From Streptomyces sp. NRRL F-6676 (lineage in GTDB: Bacteria > Actinomycetota > Actinomycetes > Streptomycetales > Streptomycetaceae), in NCBI RefSeq assembly GCF_000725625.1, contig NZ_JOHS01000048.1, positions 1-49,194 of the forward strand: DNA of 49,194 nt. Direction: 5' to 3'. How positions within the stretch are numbered: the first letter of the stretch is position 1; each line of letters opens with the position of its first letter. The translations under genes and the position numbers were made by a program. Of the stretch, positions 9,018-17,051 are shown in pieces. The notes beneath the pieces were generated by a model that was not told where the DNA came from, made no database searches, and was given only the letters and a program-made list of their open reading frames with translations.

Positions 9018-9941
9018 CTACTTCAGGGCGCCCGCCGTCAGCCCCTGGACCACCTGCCGCTGGAAGACGATGTACGCCGCGAGGACCGGCAGCATCGCCA
9101 TCACCAGTCCGGCGAAGAGTCCGGACCAGTCACCCTTGTAGCCCTGGCTCGCGGCCAGCTGGACCAGCCCCTGGGTGAGGACCCGCTTGTCGGGATCGGT
9201 GTTGAGCACGGTGGGCAGCATGTACTGGTTCCACTGGCCCAGGAAGTTGAAGATTCCCACGCTGACCAGGCCGGGCTTGGCCATCGGCAGCATGATCTGG
9301 AAGAACGTACGGGTGTGCGAGGCACCGTCCACGAAGGCCGCCTCCGCCACCGATGTGGGCAGCGTGCGGAAGAACGCGGTCAGGAAGAAGACCGTGAACG
9401 GCAGCGAATAGGCGATGTAGACCAGGATCAGCCCGTGAATCGTGTTCAACAGGCCCATGTTGTTCACCACGTAGAACAACGGCACCAGCGCGAGCATGAT
9501 CGGGAAGCTCATGCCGCCGATGAACAAGTAGTAGATGAACCGGTTGCCCGGGAATTCGAAACGCGCCAGCACGTACGCGGCCATCGAACCGAGCACCAGC
9601 GTGCCGATCAGTGAACCGCCCACCACCAGAATGGTGTTGAAGAAGTAATCGCCCATGTGGGCGTCGGTCCAGGCGCGCGACCAGTTGTCGAAGTGGAGTT
9701 TGTCCGGCAGCGCCCAGGGCGAGGAGAAAATGGACTTGTCGTCTTTGAAGGACGTCATCACCGCCCAGAGCAGCGGCATCACCACCATGACCGCCCACAG
9801 CACGAGCATGCCGTGCGAGAAGGCGTTGAGGACGCCGCCCTCCTTGCGCTCCTTGGGCGGCTTGGCGGCCGGACGGTCGGCCTTGGTCACGGTGACACCG
9901 GACTCGGCCGGTACGGGGGCGGGGGTCTCGGTCGTCTTCAT
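9018..9941 (-). CDS. ngcG: CUT1 sugar ABC transporter permease (NgcG-like)
   Basis: 307 residues, MalG-type permease. After a polar N-terminus rich in Pro and Lys come six hydrophobic segments; the cytoplasmic EAA loop reads EAAFVDGASHTRTFFQIMLP, the contact site for a shared ATPase such as MsiK, since no ATPase gene is present in this operon. Starts 4 bases after ngcF stops, so the two are coupled. By synteny with S. coelicolor SCO6005-SCO6007 this is the NgcEFG system, reported to carry N,N'-diacetylchitobiose/GlcNAc. Confidence 0.86.
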   Translation of the reverse strand: MKTTETPAPVPAESGVTVTKADRPAAKPPKERKEGGVLNAFSHGMLVLWAVMVVMPLLWAVMTSFKDDKSIFSSPWALPDKLHFDNWSRAWTDAHMGDYFFNTILVVGGSLIGTLVLGSMAAYVLARFEFPGNRFIYYLFIGGMSFPIMLALVPLFYVVNNMGLLNTIHGLILVYIAYSLPFTVFFLTAFFRTLPTSVAEAAFVDGASHTRTFFQIMLPMAKPGLVSVGIFNFLGQWNQYMLPTVLNTDPDKRVLTQGLVQLAASQGYKGDWSGLFAGLVMAMLPVLAAYIVFQRQVVQGLTAGALK

Positions 9942-9945
9942 GGCT

Positions 9946-10872
9946 TCAGAACTCCAGCCGCTCGCGCCGGCCCAGCCGCATCACGACCGCCGCGAACAGC
10001 AGCGTGACGACGAGCAGGGCGACACCGATCGTGGTTGCGTAGGCGGCCTGACCGTCACGGAAGGCCTTCTGGTAGACGTACAGGACCAGCACGGTGGTCG
10101 AATAGTCGGGACCGCCCGGTCCGGTCGTCATGATCTGTACGACCGCGAACGATTCGGCGCCGAGCGCGAGGATGCCCATGTACACCCAGCCGGACTGCAC
10201 GGTGTCCCACAGCAACGGCAGGGTGATCCTGAAGAAGGTGCTGGCGCGGCCGGCCCCGTCCAGCAGCGCGGCCTCGTAGAGATCCGCCGGGATGGAGGCC
10301 ATTCCGGCGGAGAAGAGGACGACGAAGAAGCCGACGGTGGACCAGACGAGCACCGCCATCACGCACCACAGCGCGAGGTTCGGGTCGCCCAGCCACAGCG
10401 GCTGGAGGCTGTCGAGCCCGAGGCCGCGGAACACCGAGTTGATCGCCCCGCTGTCCGGGTTGTACGCGAAGGCGAACAGCAACGCGACGATGGCGATGGA
10501 CAGCACCTGCGGGAAGAAGTACACGATCTTGTAGAACGAGGAGCCGCGCACCCCGGTGATGGCCGGACCGCCCCGGCGGCGGCGCCCGCCCACGTTGATC
10601 ATGAAGGCGAGGAACAGCGCCAGACTGATCGTCACCACCGGCAGCAGCACCGCGAAGAGCAGGCTGTGCTCCAGCGACTTCCAGAAGATGTCGTCGTGGA
10701 ACATCTTCGTGTAGTTGTCGAAGCCGACCGTCTTGAACTCGGGACTCAGGCCGGTCCAGTCCGTGAACGAGTAGTAGATGGACTGGATGAACGGCCAGAT
10801 CACGAAGAGCGCGTACAGCCCCAGGGGCAGCGCGAGGAACCCCACGATGAACCGGTACTTGCCGTGCTGCAT
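9946..10872 (-). CDS. ngcF: CUT1 sugar ABC transporter permease (NgcF-like)
   Basis: 308 residues, MalF-type permease with six predicted membrane spans and EAA loop EAALLDGAGRASTFFRITLP. I chose the ATG at 10872: GAGGT lies 8 bases upstream, while the GTG at 10878 is too close to it. It forms the channel with NgcG. It is separated from the binding-protein gene by 94 bases that contain a 17-bp hairpin. Confidence 0.86.
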   Translation of the reverse strand: MQHGKYRFIVGFLALPLGLYALFVIWPFIQSIYYSFTDWTGLSPEFKTVGFDNYTKMFHDDIFWKSLEHSLLFAVLLPVVTISLALFLAFMINVGGRRRRGGPAITGVRGSSFYKIVYFFPQVLSIAIVALLFAFAYNPDSGAINSVFRGLGLDSLQPLWLGDPNLALWCVMAVLVWSTVGFFVVLFSAGMASIPADLYEAALLDGAGRASTFFRITLPLLWDTVQSGWVYMGILALGAESFAVVQIMTTGPGGPDYSTTVLVLYVYQKAFRDGQAAYATTIGVALLVVTLLFAAVVMRLGRRERLEF

Positions 10873-10898
10873 TGCCACCGACCTCGGTCTCTGGGCGG

Positions 10899-10946
10899 GT
10901 GCCGCCGCCGGTGACGCCCGCGCGGGGCTGTCACCGGTGGCGGCAC
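10899..10946 (-). terminator. Large intercistronic hairpin between ngcE and ngcF
   Basis: A 17-bp stem (one G-T wobble), GTGCCGCCGCCGGTGAC with GTCACCGGTGGCGGCAC, 14-base loop, starting 21 bases past the ngcE stop. Like the hairpins behind the xylF-like gene, it is placed to give excess binding-protein mRNA. Confidence 0.65.
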
Positions 10947-10966
10947 CGGTGTGCTGAGCGTGCCGC

Positions 10967-12448
10967 TTACTGGTGCTTGTAGTGCTTGATCGAGTCGTCC
11001 TTGGCGGCGGCGTCGGCGTAGCCCTGGATCTTCTTGATGGTCTCCGCCGGGGTGGCCCGGCCGGCCATCATCTCGCCGAGGCCGGAGACGCCGATCTGCT
11101 CCTTCTGGAGCTTCACGTACCAGTCCTGGAGCCGCGGGTTCACCACGTTGTCGCCGGCCTTGTCCAGCGCCGCGACACCGGACTTCAGACCCGGCGTCAG
11201 GGAGATGCCGTCGGTGCCGCCGTTGAACGCGGTGAGCGACTTGACCTTGGAGGTGAAGTTCTTCGACGAGGCCTCGCTGAGCATGATGCGCAGCTGCTCC
11301 ATGCCGCCCGCACCGTTCTTGGCCTTGGCCGGGACGATGAACGGCTCGCCGCCGGAGGCCCAGATGGTGCCGAAGGGCATCTTGTCGGAGGAGTCGATGC
11401 CGGTGGGCGCGGAGACCGCGAGGTCGAAGTCCTTGGGGATGACGTTGGCGGACTCGTTCTCCACCCAGGAGCCGTTCGGGATGAACAGCGCCTCGCCCTT
11501 GGCCCAGGCGGTCTGCGACTGGATGTGGTCAAGGCCGGGGGTGCCCTTGAGGATGTAGCCCTTCTGCTGGAGCTCGTAGTACGCCTCGAAACAGGCCTTG
11601 ACGGCCGGGTGCTTCCAGGCGTTGGGCTCCAGGTTGTCGATGGCGTCCAGCACCTCGCGGCCGCCGACCTTGCCGATCATCGGGTAGAGCGAGAAGGGGA
11701 TGTAGTAGGGGTACTTGCCGGCGTAGGTCCAGCCGGCCATGCCCTTCTTCTTCGCCTTCGCACACACCGCGAGCATGTCGTCCCAGGTCTCCGGGTACGT
11801 CGCGTCGAGCGAGTCGAGGGCCTTCTGGGAGTACCAGACGCCGTAGACGGTGTAGGCGTAGTACATGATCCACACCGGCTTGCCGTCGAACTGGCCCATC
11901 TCGACGATGCCGGGGCGCAGCGTGTCGCGGACCTTCTTGGCCGGGTCGTCGTAGGACGGGGCGTCGAGCAGCGGGCTGAGGTCGGCGAGCTGGTTCTTGC
12001 CGACGAGGACGCCCATGTCCATCTGCTCGGCACCGGAGTTGTCGATGAGGTCCGGCGGGGTGCCGCCGTTGAAGCGGGGCTGGAGGGTGGACTGAATCTT
12101 CTGGGTGGCGGAGAACTTGACCTTCGCCTTCGGGAAGTCCTTCTCGTAGATCTTGACCGCGTCCTCGGCGTACTCCTTGCCGAAGCCGCCGTCGAAGAGG
12201 ACGAACTCCATCTGGGCGGTGTCGTTGACGGCGAGCGGGTTCTTGTCGGTCTTCTTGCCCGCCTTGGCCTTCTCCTCGCCGCCCCCGCCGCCGCTGGCAC
12301 ACGCGGAGAGGAAGCCCATGGCGGGGACGGAGACGAGGCCGAGCGCCGCGGAGCGCCTGATCAGGTCGCGGCGGCCGACTCCCGAGGGGGCGATGTGCCC
12401 GTCGGTGCCGGTCTTGGGGGAACTGTGCTCGGCGGAAGTGGATCCCAT
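10967..12448 (-). CDS. ngcE: Chitobiose/GlcNAc-binding lipoprotein (NgcE-like)
   Basis: 493 residues, long for a CUT1 binding protein, as is typical of NgcE. The N-terminus has a Tat motif (GRRDLIRRSAALGL) and a lipobox LSAC at about residue 55, so it looks like a Tat-exported lipoprotein. The body is an SBP_bac_1 fold with an aromatic-rich ligand region (MYYAYTVYGVWYSQ, WTYAGKYPYYIPFSLYP, FIPNGSWVENE). I chose the ATG at 12448 (GAGGA upstream); reading to 12562 would run through the leader. It is first in ngcEFG. A candidate DasR operator overlaps its promoter (12660-12692). Substrate assignment rests on synteny and length, not on a measurement. Confidence 0.88.
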   Translation of the reverse strand: MGSTSAEHSSPKTGTDGHIAPSGVGRRDLIRRSAALGLVSVPAMGFLSACASGGGGGEEKAKAGKKTDKNPLAVNDTAQMEFVLFDGGFGKEYAEDAVKIYEKDFPKAKVKFSATQKIQSTLQPRFNGGTPPDLIDNSGAEQMDMGVLVGKNQLADLSPLLDAPSYDDPAKKVRDTLRPGIVEMGQFDGKPVWIMYYAYTVYGVWYSQKALDSLDATYPETWDDMLAVCAKAKKKGMAGWTYAGKYPYYIPFSLYPMIGKVGGREVLDAIDNLEPNAWKHPAVKACFEAYYELQQKGYILKGTPGLDHIQSQTAWAKGEALFIPNGSWVENESANVIPKDFDLAVSAPTGIDSSDKMPFGTIWASGGEPFIVPAKAKNGAGGMEQLRIMLSEASSKNFTSKVKSLTAFNGGTDGISLTPGLKSGVAALDKAGDNVVNPRLQDWYVKLQKEQIGVSGLGEMMAGRATPAETIKKIQGYADAAAKDDSIKHYKHQ

Positions 12449-12659
12449 GCTCAAGTCCTCGCCTTCTCCAGGACTCAGGCGGTGAACCGGATCCTTCCCC
12501 GGCACCGCGGTGATGTGAAGCTGGGGTCGTGCACGAGGGAACCGAAAGGGACGATACGGCACTCACTCGTGCGCATTGGAGATCCGCCGCCCCCCGATTC
12601 CCCCCGGGTCGTGCGTGTCCGTCGGCGCGTACCACGAGGTGACGGGCAGCCGGACGCCG

Positions 12660-12692
12660 ACAGGTATAGTCCACTTCCCCGCGACGGAGCAA
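12660..12692 (-). promoter_or_regulatory. ngcE promoter overlapping a candidate DasR (dre) site
   Basis: On the minus strand, TTGCTC (12687-12692), 18 bases, TATACC (12663-12668) forms a plausible promoter. The 16-mer AGTGGACTATACCTGT (12675-12660) covers the -10 and resembles the DasR consensus AGTGGTCTAGACCACT at 12-13 of 16 positions. DasR is the GlcNAc-responsive GntR repressor of chitin-use genes, which fits an NgcE transporter. Confidence 0.55.
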
Positions 12693-12943
12693 GATCGAAC
12701 GCAAGGTTGACGGACGCCTTTTCCGAGTTGAGACCTCGCGGAAATGTGAGCGGATCTCCGGGTGGCGCGCGGGCGGCGAGCCGCCGGAAATATGCGCTTT
12801 CTGTGCGGCCCCCATGCGAAGATCGACAACTCCGCGGCCTCGCCCAATGAGGGAATCAAGGCCTTGGGGGACCCGTATGCCGCAGGCAACACCCTTGACA
12901 CCGGCGGTCACTTGAACCCCTACTGGTCTCTGCGCGCGAAGTT

Positions 12944-12955
12944 GACAACGTTGTC
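12944..12955. promoter_or_regulatory. LacI-type operator upstream of GH92 gene 1
   Basis: GACAACGTTGTC, a perfect 12-bp palindrome with a central CG as in LacI-family sites, 40 bases before the GH92 start at 12996. The identical 12-mer occurs at 22264-22275 upstream of the second GH92 gene. Confidence 0.7.
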
Positions 12956-12995
12956 CGTTACTTCTTTCCGATTCGCGCAGGAAGGGTTCTCGCGC

Positions 12996-15900
12996 ATGCA
13001 GCACAGAGCTCGGCACAGATGGGGTCCCTCGGCGGTCGTGGCAGCGACCGCCTTCGCTCTGGTGGTGGCCTCCCAGGGCGCCGCCGTGGCCCGGCCCGCC
13101 GGAGCGGCCAAGGCCGACCGGGAGTTCAGCTCGTCCTTCGAGTCGGGGGACCCGGCCCCGACGTGGGTCAACACCGTCGACACGACGGCCGGTGGCGCCA
13201 AGCGCGCCTCGGGCGTCGACGGCGGCTACAGCACCGGCATTCCCGGCAGCGTCACCGACCACGTCACCGGCGTGCGGGCCAGCGCCGAGAACACGCAGGG
13301 CGGCGAGGTCAAGGAGAACCTCGTCGACACCGAGCCCACCACCAAGTGGCTGACGTTCGACAGGACCGGCTGGGTCGAGTTCGACCTGGACGCCCCGGTC
13401 AAGCTCACCAGCTACGCCCTCACCTCCGCCAACGACGTCGTCGAGCGCGACCCGGCCGACTGGACCCTGAAGGGCTCCACGGACGGCAAGGACTGGAAGA
13501 CGGTCGACACCCGCACGGGCCAGTCCTTCGCCGACCGGCAGACGACCAACACCTACGACCTGGCCGCGCCGGCCGAGTACCAGCACTTCCGGCTGGACTT
13601 CACCAAGAACCACGGTGCGGACATCCTCCAACTCGCCGACGTGCAGTTCTCCGACGGCCATGTCGCCACGACGCCCGAGGACATGCTGAGCCTCGTGGAC
13701 CAGGGCCCCACCGGGTCCCCCACCGCCAAGTCCGGCGCCGGCTTCACCGGCAAGCGGGCGCTGCGGTACGCCGGCCGGCACAAGGCGGACGGCCGGGCGT
13801 ATTCGTACAACAAGGTGTTCGACGTCAACGTGCGCGTCGAGCGGAACACGCAGTTGTCGTACCGGATCTTCCCCGCGATGGCCTCCGGTGACCTCGACTA
13901 CGACGCCACCAACGTCTCCGTCGACCTCGCCTTCACCGACGGCACCTACCTGAGCCGGCTGGGCGCGGTGGACGAGCACGGCTTCCCGCTGACCCCGCGC
14001 GGGCAGGGCGACGCCAAGATCCTCTACGTCAACCAGTGGAACGACGTGCTCTCCTCGATCGGCTCGGTGGCCGCCGGGAAGACCGTGGACCGGATACTGG
14101 TGGCCTACGACTCCGCCAAGGGCCCGGCCAAGTTCCGCGGCTGGGTGGACGACGTGTCGCTGAAGGTCGCGGCGCCCGAGCGGCCCAAGGCGCATCTGTC
14201 CGACTACGCGCTGACCACCCGCGGCACCAATTCCACCGGCAGCTTCTCGCGCGGCAACACCTTCCCGGCCGCGGCGGTCCCGCACGGGTTCAACTTCTGG
14301 ACGCCGGTGACCAACGCGAGCGTGGAGAACTGGCTCTACGACTACTCCCGCGGCAACAACGACGACAACCTGCCGACCATCCAGGCGTTCAGCGCCAGCC
14401 ACGAGCCCAGCCCGTGGATGGGTGACCGGCAGACCTTCCAGGTGATGCCGTCGGCCGCCTCCGGCACGCCGGACACCGGCAAGACGGCCCGGCAGCTCCC
14501 CTTCCGCCACGAGAAGGAGACCGCCCGCCCGTACTACTACGGCGTGACCTTCGAGAACGGCATCAAGGCGGAGATGGCGCCGACCGACCACGCGGCGGCG
14601 ATGCGCTTCACCTACCCCGGTGACGACGCGAGCGTCATCTTCGACAACATCGAGGACCAGGGCGGCCTCACCCTGGACAAGGAGAACGGCGTCATCACCG
14701 GCTACTCGGACGTGAAGTCCGGCGGCTCGGCGGGCGCGACCCGGCTGTTCCTCTACGGCAGGTTCGACTCCGCGGTCAAGGACGGCTCGTCCTCCGGCGT
14801 CACGGGGTACATGCGCTTCGACGCGGGCCACGACCACGCCGTCACCCTGCGCCTGGCGACCTCGCTGATCGGCGTGGACCAGGCGAAGGACAACCTGTCG
14901 CGGGAGCTGCCGGACAGCCGCTCCTTCGACTCGGTGAAGCGGAGCGCGCAGCAGGCCTGGGACAAGATCCTCGGCAAGGTCGAGGTCGAGGGTGCCACCT
15001 CCGACCAGCTGACCACGCTGTACTCCTCGCTCTACCGGCTGTACCTGTACCCCAACTCCGGCTTCGAGAAGGTGGACGGGAAGTACCAGTACGCCTCGCC
15101 GTTCTCCAAGGCGACCGGCGAGAACACCCCGACGCACACCGGCGCGAAGATCGTCGACGGCAAGGTGTACGTCAACAACGGGTTCTGGGACACCTACCGC
15201 ACCACGTGGCCGGCGTACTCCTTCCTGACGCCCTCCCAGGCCGGTGAGATGGTCGACGGCTTCGTGCAGCAGTACAAGGACGGTGGCTGGACCTCCCGCT
15301 GGTCCTCCCCCGGCTACGCGGACCTGATGACCGGCACGTCCTCGGACGTGGCGTTCGCGGACGCGTACGTCAAGGGCGTGAAGATGGACGCCGAGTCGGC
15401 GTACGACGCGGCGCTGAAGAACGCCACCGTCGTCCCGCCCTCCTCCGGGGTCGGCCGCAAGGGCATGGCGACCTCGCCCTTCCTCGGCTACACCAGCACC
15501 AGCACGGGCGAGGGCCTGTCCTGGGCGATGGAGGGCTACGTCAACGACTACGGCATCGCCCAGATGGGCGCGGCGCTGTACAAGAAGACCCACAAGAAGC
15601 ACTACAAGGAGGAGTCGGAGTACTTCCTCAACCGCGCCCGGGACTACGTCAACCTGTTCGACTCGAAGGCCGGCTTCTTCCAGGGCAAGGACGAGGACGG
15701 CAACTGGCGGGTGCCCTCCGACAAGTACGACCCGCGCGTGTGGGGTTACGACTACACGGAGACCAACGGCTGGGGCTACGCCTTCACCGTGCCGCAGGAC
15801 GGCCGGGGACTGGCCAACCTGTACGGCGGCAAGGACAAGCTCGCCGACAAGCTGGACACGTTCTTCTCGACCCCGGAGACCGCCTCCGTGGACCTGAAGG

Positions 15901-16799
15901 GCTCCTACGGCGGCGTCATCCACGAGATGATCGAGGCGCGTGACGTGCGGATGGGCATGTACGGCCACTCCAACCAGGTCGCGCACCACATCACCTACAT
16001 GTACGACGCGGCCGGGCAGCCGTACAAGACGCAGAAGAACGTGCGCGAGGTGCTCTCCCGCCTCTACACCGGCAGCGCCATAGGGCAGGGCTACCACGGC
16101 GACGAGGACAACGGCGAGCAGTCGGCCTGGTACCTGTTCTCGGCGCTCGGCTTCTACCCGCTGGTGATGGGCAGCGGCGAGTACGCGATCGGCTCCCCGC
16201 TGTTCAAGAAGGCGACCGTGCACCTGGAGAACGGCCACGACCTGGTCGTCAAGGCGCCGAAGAACAGCACGAAGAACATCTACGTGCAGGGGCTGCGGGT
16301 CAACGGCAAGAAGTGGTCGAAGACCTCCCTGCCGCACTCGCTGCTCTCCCGCGGCGGGGTGCTGGACTTCGACATGGGCGCGAAGCCGTCGTCCTGGGGC
16401 ACGGGCAAGCACGACGCGCCCGTGTCGGTGACGAAGGACGACAAGGTGCCCACGCCCCGGGCGGACGTCCTGAAGGGCGAGGGCGCGCTGTTCGACAACA
16501 CCTCGGCGACGGAGGCGAGCGCGACGACGGTGGACCTGCCGCTGTCGGGCGGGAGCGCCAAGGCCGCCCAGTACACGCTGACGTCGCCGGCCGACCACAC
16601 CAAGGCCCCGACGGGCTGGACGTTGCAGGCGTCCAGCGACGGCACGCACTGGCGGACGCTGGACAAGCGGTCCGGCGAGTCCTTCCGCTGGGACCGGCAG
16701 ACCCGGGCGTTCTCGATCCCGCACGCGCGGTCCTACGCGCACTACCGGCTGGTCCTGAACGGCGAGGCGACCCTGTCGGAGGTGGAGCTGCTGGGGTGA
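12996..16799 (+). CDS. Secreted GH92 alpha-mannosidase with flanking discoidin-like domains
   Basis: 1267 residues. A Sec signal peptide (hydrophobic AVVAATAFALVVASQG, cleavage near ARPAGA) is followed by a discoidin/F5-8-type-C-like module (about 95-230, NLVDTEPTTKWLTFDRTGWVEF), a GH92 N-terminal beta domain, and the GH92 catalytic barrel: GFWDTYRTTWPAYSFLTP, MIEARDVRMGMYGHSNQVAH, and GDEDNGEQSAWYLFSALGFYP with the likely general-base acid pair. A second discoidin-like module ends the protein (TGWTLQASSDGTHWRTLDKR). GH92 enzymes are calcium-dependent exo-alpha-mannosidases of N-glycans and mannans. The ATG at 12996 has GGAAGG about 10 bases upstream. It is divergent from ngcEFG. Confidence 0.92.
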   Translation: MQHRARHRWGPSAVVAATAFALVVASQGAAVARPAGAAKADREFSSSFESGDPAPTWVNTVDTTAGGAKRASGVDGGYSTGIPGSVTDHVTGVRASAENTQGGEVKENLVDTEPTTKWLTFDRTGWVEFDLDAPVKLTSYALTSANDVVERDPADWTLKGSTDGKDWKTVDTRTGQSFADRQTTNTYDLAAPAEYQHFRLDFTKNHGADILQLADVQFSDGHVATTPEDMLSLVDQGPTGSPTAKSGAGFTGKRALRYAGRHKADGRAYSYNKVFDVNVRVERNTQLSYRIFPAMASGDLDYDATNVSVDLAFTDGTYLSRLGAVDEHGFPLTPRGQGDAKILYVNQWNDVLSSIGSVAAGKTVDRILVAYDSAKGPAKFRGWVDDVSLKVAAPERPKAHLSDYALTTRGTNSTGSFSRGNTFPAAAVPHGFNFWTPVTNASVENWLYDYSRGNNDDNLPTIQAFSASHEPSPWMGDRQTFQVMPSAASGTPDTGKTARQLPFRHEKETARPYYYGVTFENGIKAEMAPTDHAAAMRFTYPGDDASVIFDNIEDQGGLTLDKENGVITGYSDVKSGGSAGATRLFLYGRFDSAVKDGSSSGVTGYMRFDAGHDHAVTLRLATSLIGVDQAKDNLSRELPDSRSFDSVKRSAQQAWDKILGKVEVEGATSDQLTTLYSSLYRLYLYPNSGFEKVDGKYQYASPFSKATGENTPTHTGAKIVDGKVYVNNGFWDTYRTTWPAYSFLTPSQAGEMVDGFVQQYKDGGWTSRWSSPGYADLMTGTSSDVAFADAYVKGVKMDAESAYDAALKNATVVPPSSGVGRKGMATSPFLGYTSTSTGEGLSWAMEGYVNDYGIAQMGAALYKKTHKKHYKEESEYFLNRARDYVNLFDSKAGFFQGKDEDGNWRVPSDKYDPRVWGYDYTETNGWGYAFTVPQDGRGLANLYGGKDKLADKLDTFFSTPETASVDLKGSYGGVIHEMIEARDVRMGMYGHSNQVAHHITYMYDAAGQPYKTQKNVREVLSRLYTGSAIGQGYHGDEDNGEQSAWYLFSALGFYPLVMGSGEYAIGSPLFKKATVHLENGHDLVVKAPKNSTKNIYVQGLRVNGKKWSKTSLPHSLLSRGGVLDFDMGAKPSSWGTGKHDAPVSVTKDDKVPTPRADVLKGEGALFDNTSATEASATTVDLPLSGGSAKAAQYTLTSPADHTKAPTGWTLQASSDGTHWRTLDKRSGESFRWDRQTRAFSIPHARSYAHYRLVLNGEATLSEVELLG

Positions 16800-16823
16800 C
16801 GGCACGGCTGTAGCACGCGAGGG

Positions 16824-16851
16824 GCGGGCCCGGAGAGTCTTCCGGGCCCGC
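16824..16851 (+). terminator. Terminator after GH92 gene 1
   Basis: Perfect 11-bp stem GCGGGCCCGGA / TCCGGGCCCGC with a 6-base loop, 25 bases past the stop. Confidence 0.85.
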
Positions 16852-16914
16852 TCCGCTGTGTGCGTACGGCGCCTTGCCAGGGCGGCGGGGCCGCCCTACT
16901 CTCACGGTTGTTCA

Positions 16915-16926
16915 GAAAGCGCTTTC
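16915..16926. promoter_or_regulatory. LacI-type operator upstream of the pectate lyase
   Basis: GAAAGCGCTTTC, perfect 12-bp palindrome with central CG, 126 bases before the lyase start. It resembles LacI/CcpA-class boxes and differs from the GH92 operator, so a separate regulator is implied. Confidence 0.6.
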
Positions 16927-17051
16927 CCCGCACGGTACTGCTGTCATGCATCGCTCATGCGCGTGGCATAGCAAGGGCTTGAGCGCCCCTGCGGCCCTAC
17001 GACGGACGTCGGCGAACGTCAGTGAACGTCAACGACAGGGAGAGACGAACC

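Larger units (their letters stand above)
12449..12995. other. Divergent intergenic region between ngcE and the GH92 gene
   Basis: 547 bases with no credible gene; open frames through it are extensions of the flanking genes or low-quality shadows. It holds the ngcE promoter with a DasR-like site (12660-12692) and the LacI-type operator of the GH92 gene (12944-12955). A TTGACA hexamer at 12895-12900 may be the -35 of the GH92 promoter, with CCTACT 18 bases on. Confidence 0.7.

Noticed and set aside
12563..12901. Possible small gene upstream of ngcE
   Set aside because: It overlaps the ngcE promoter and the GH92 regulatory region, lacks a ribosome site and resembles no family.
11529..16805. A minus-strand open frame of over 1700 codons spanning the GH92 gene
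   Set aside because: It is the antisense shadow of the GH92 gene joined to a frame-shifted reading of ngcE. Its product is low-complexity Arg/Gly/Val sequence with no domain, as expected in 72% GC DNA.
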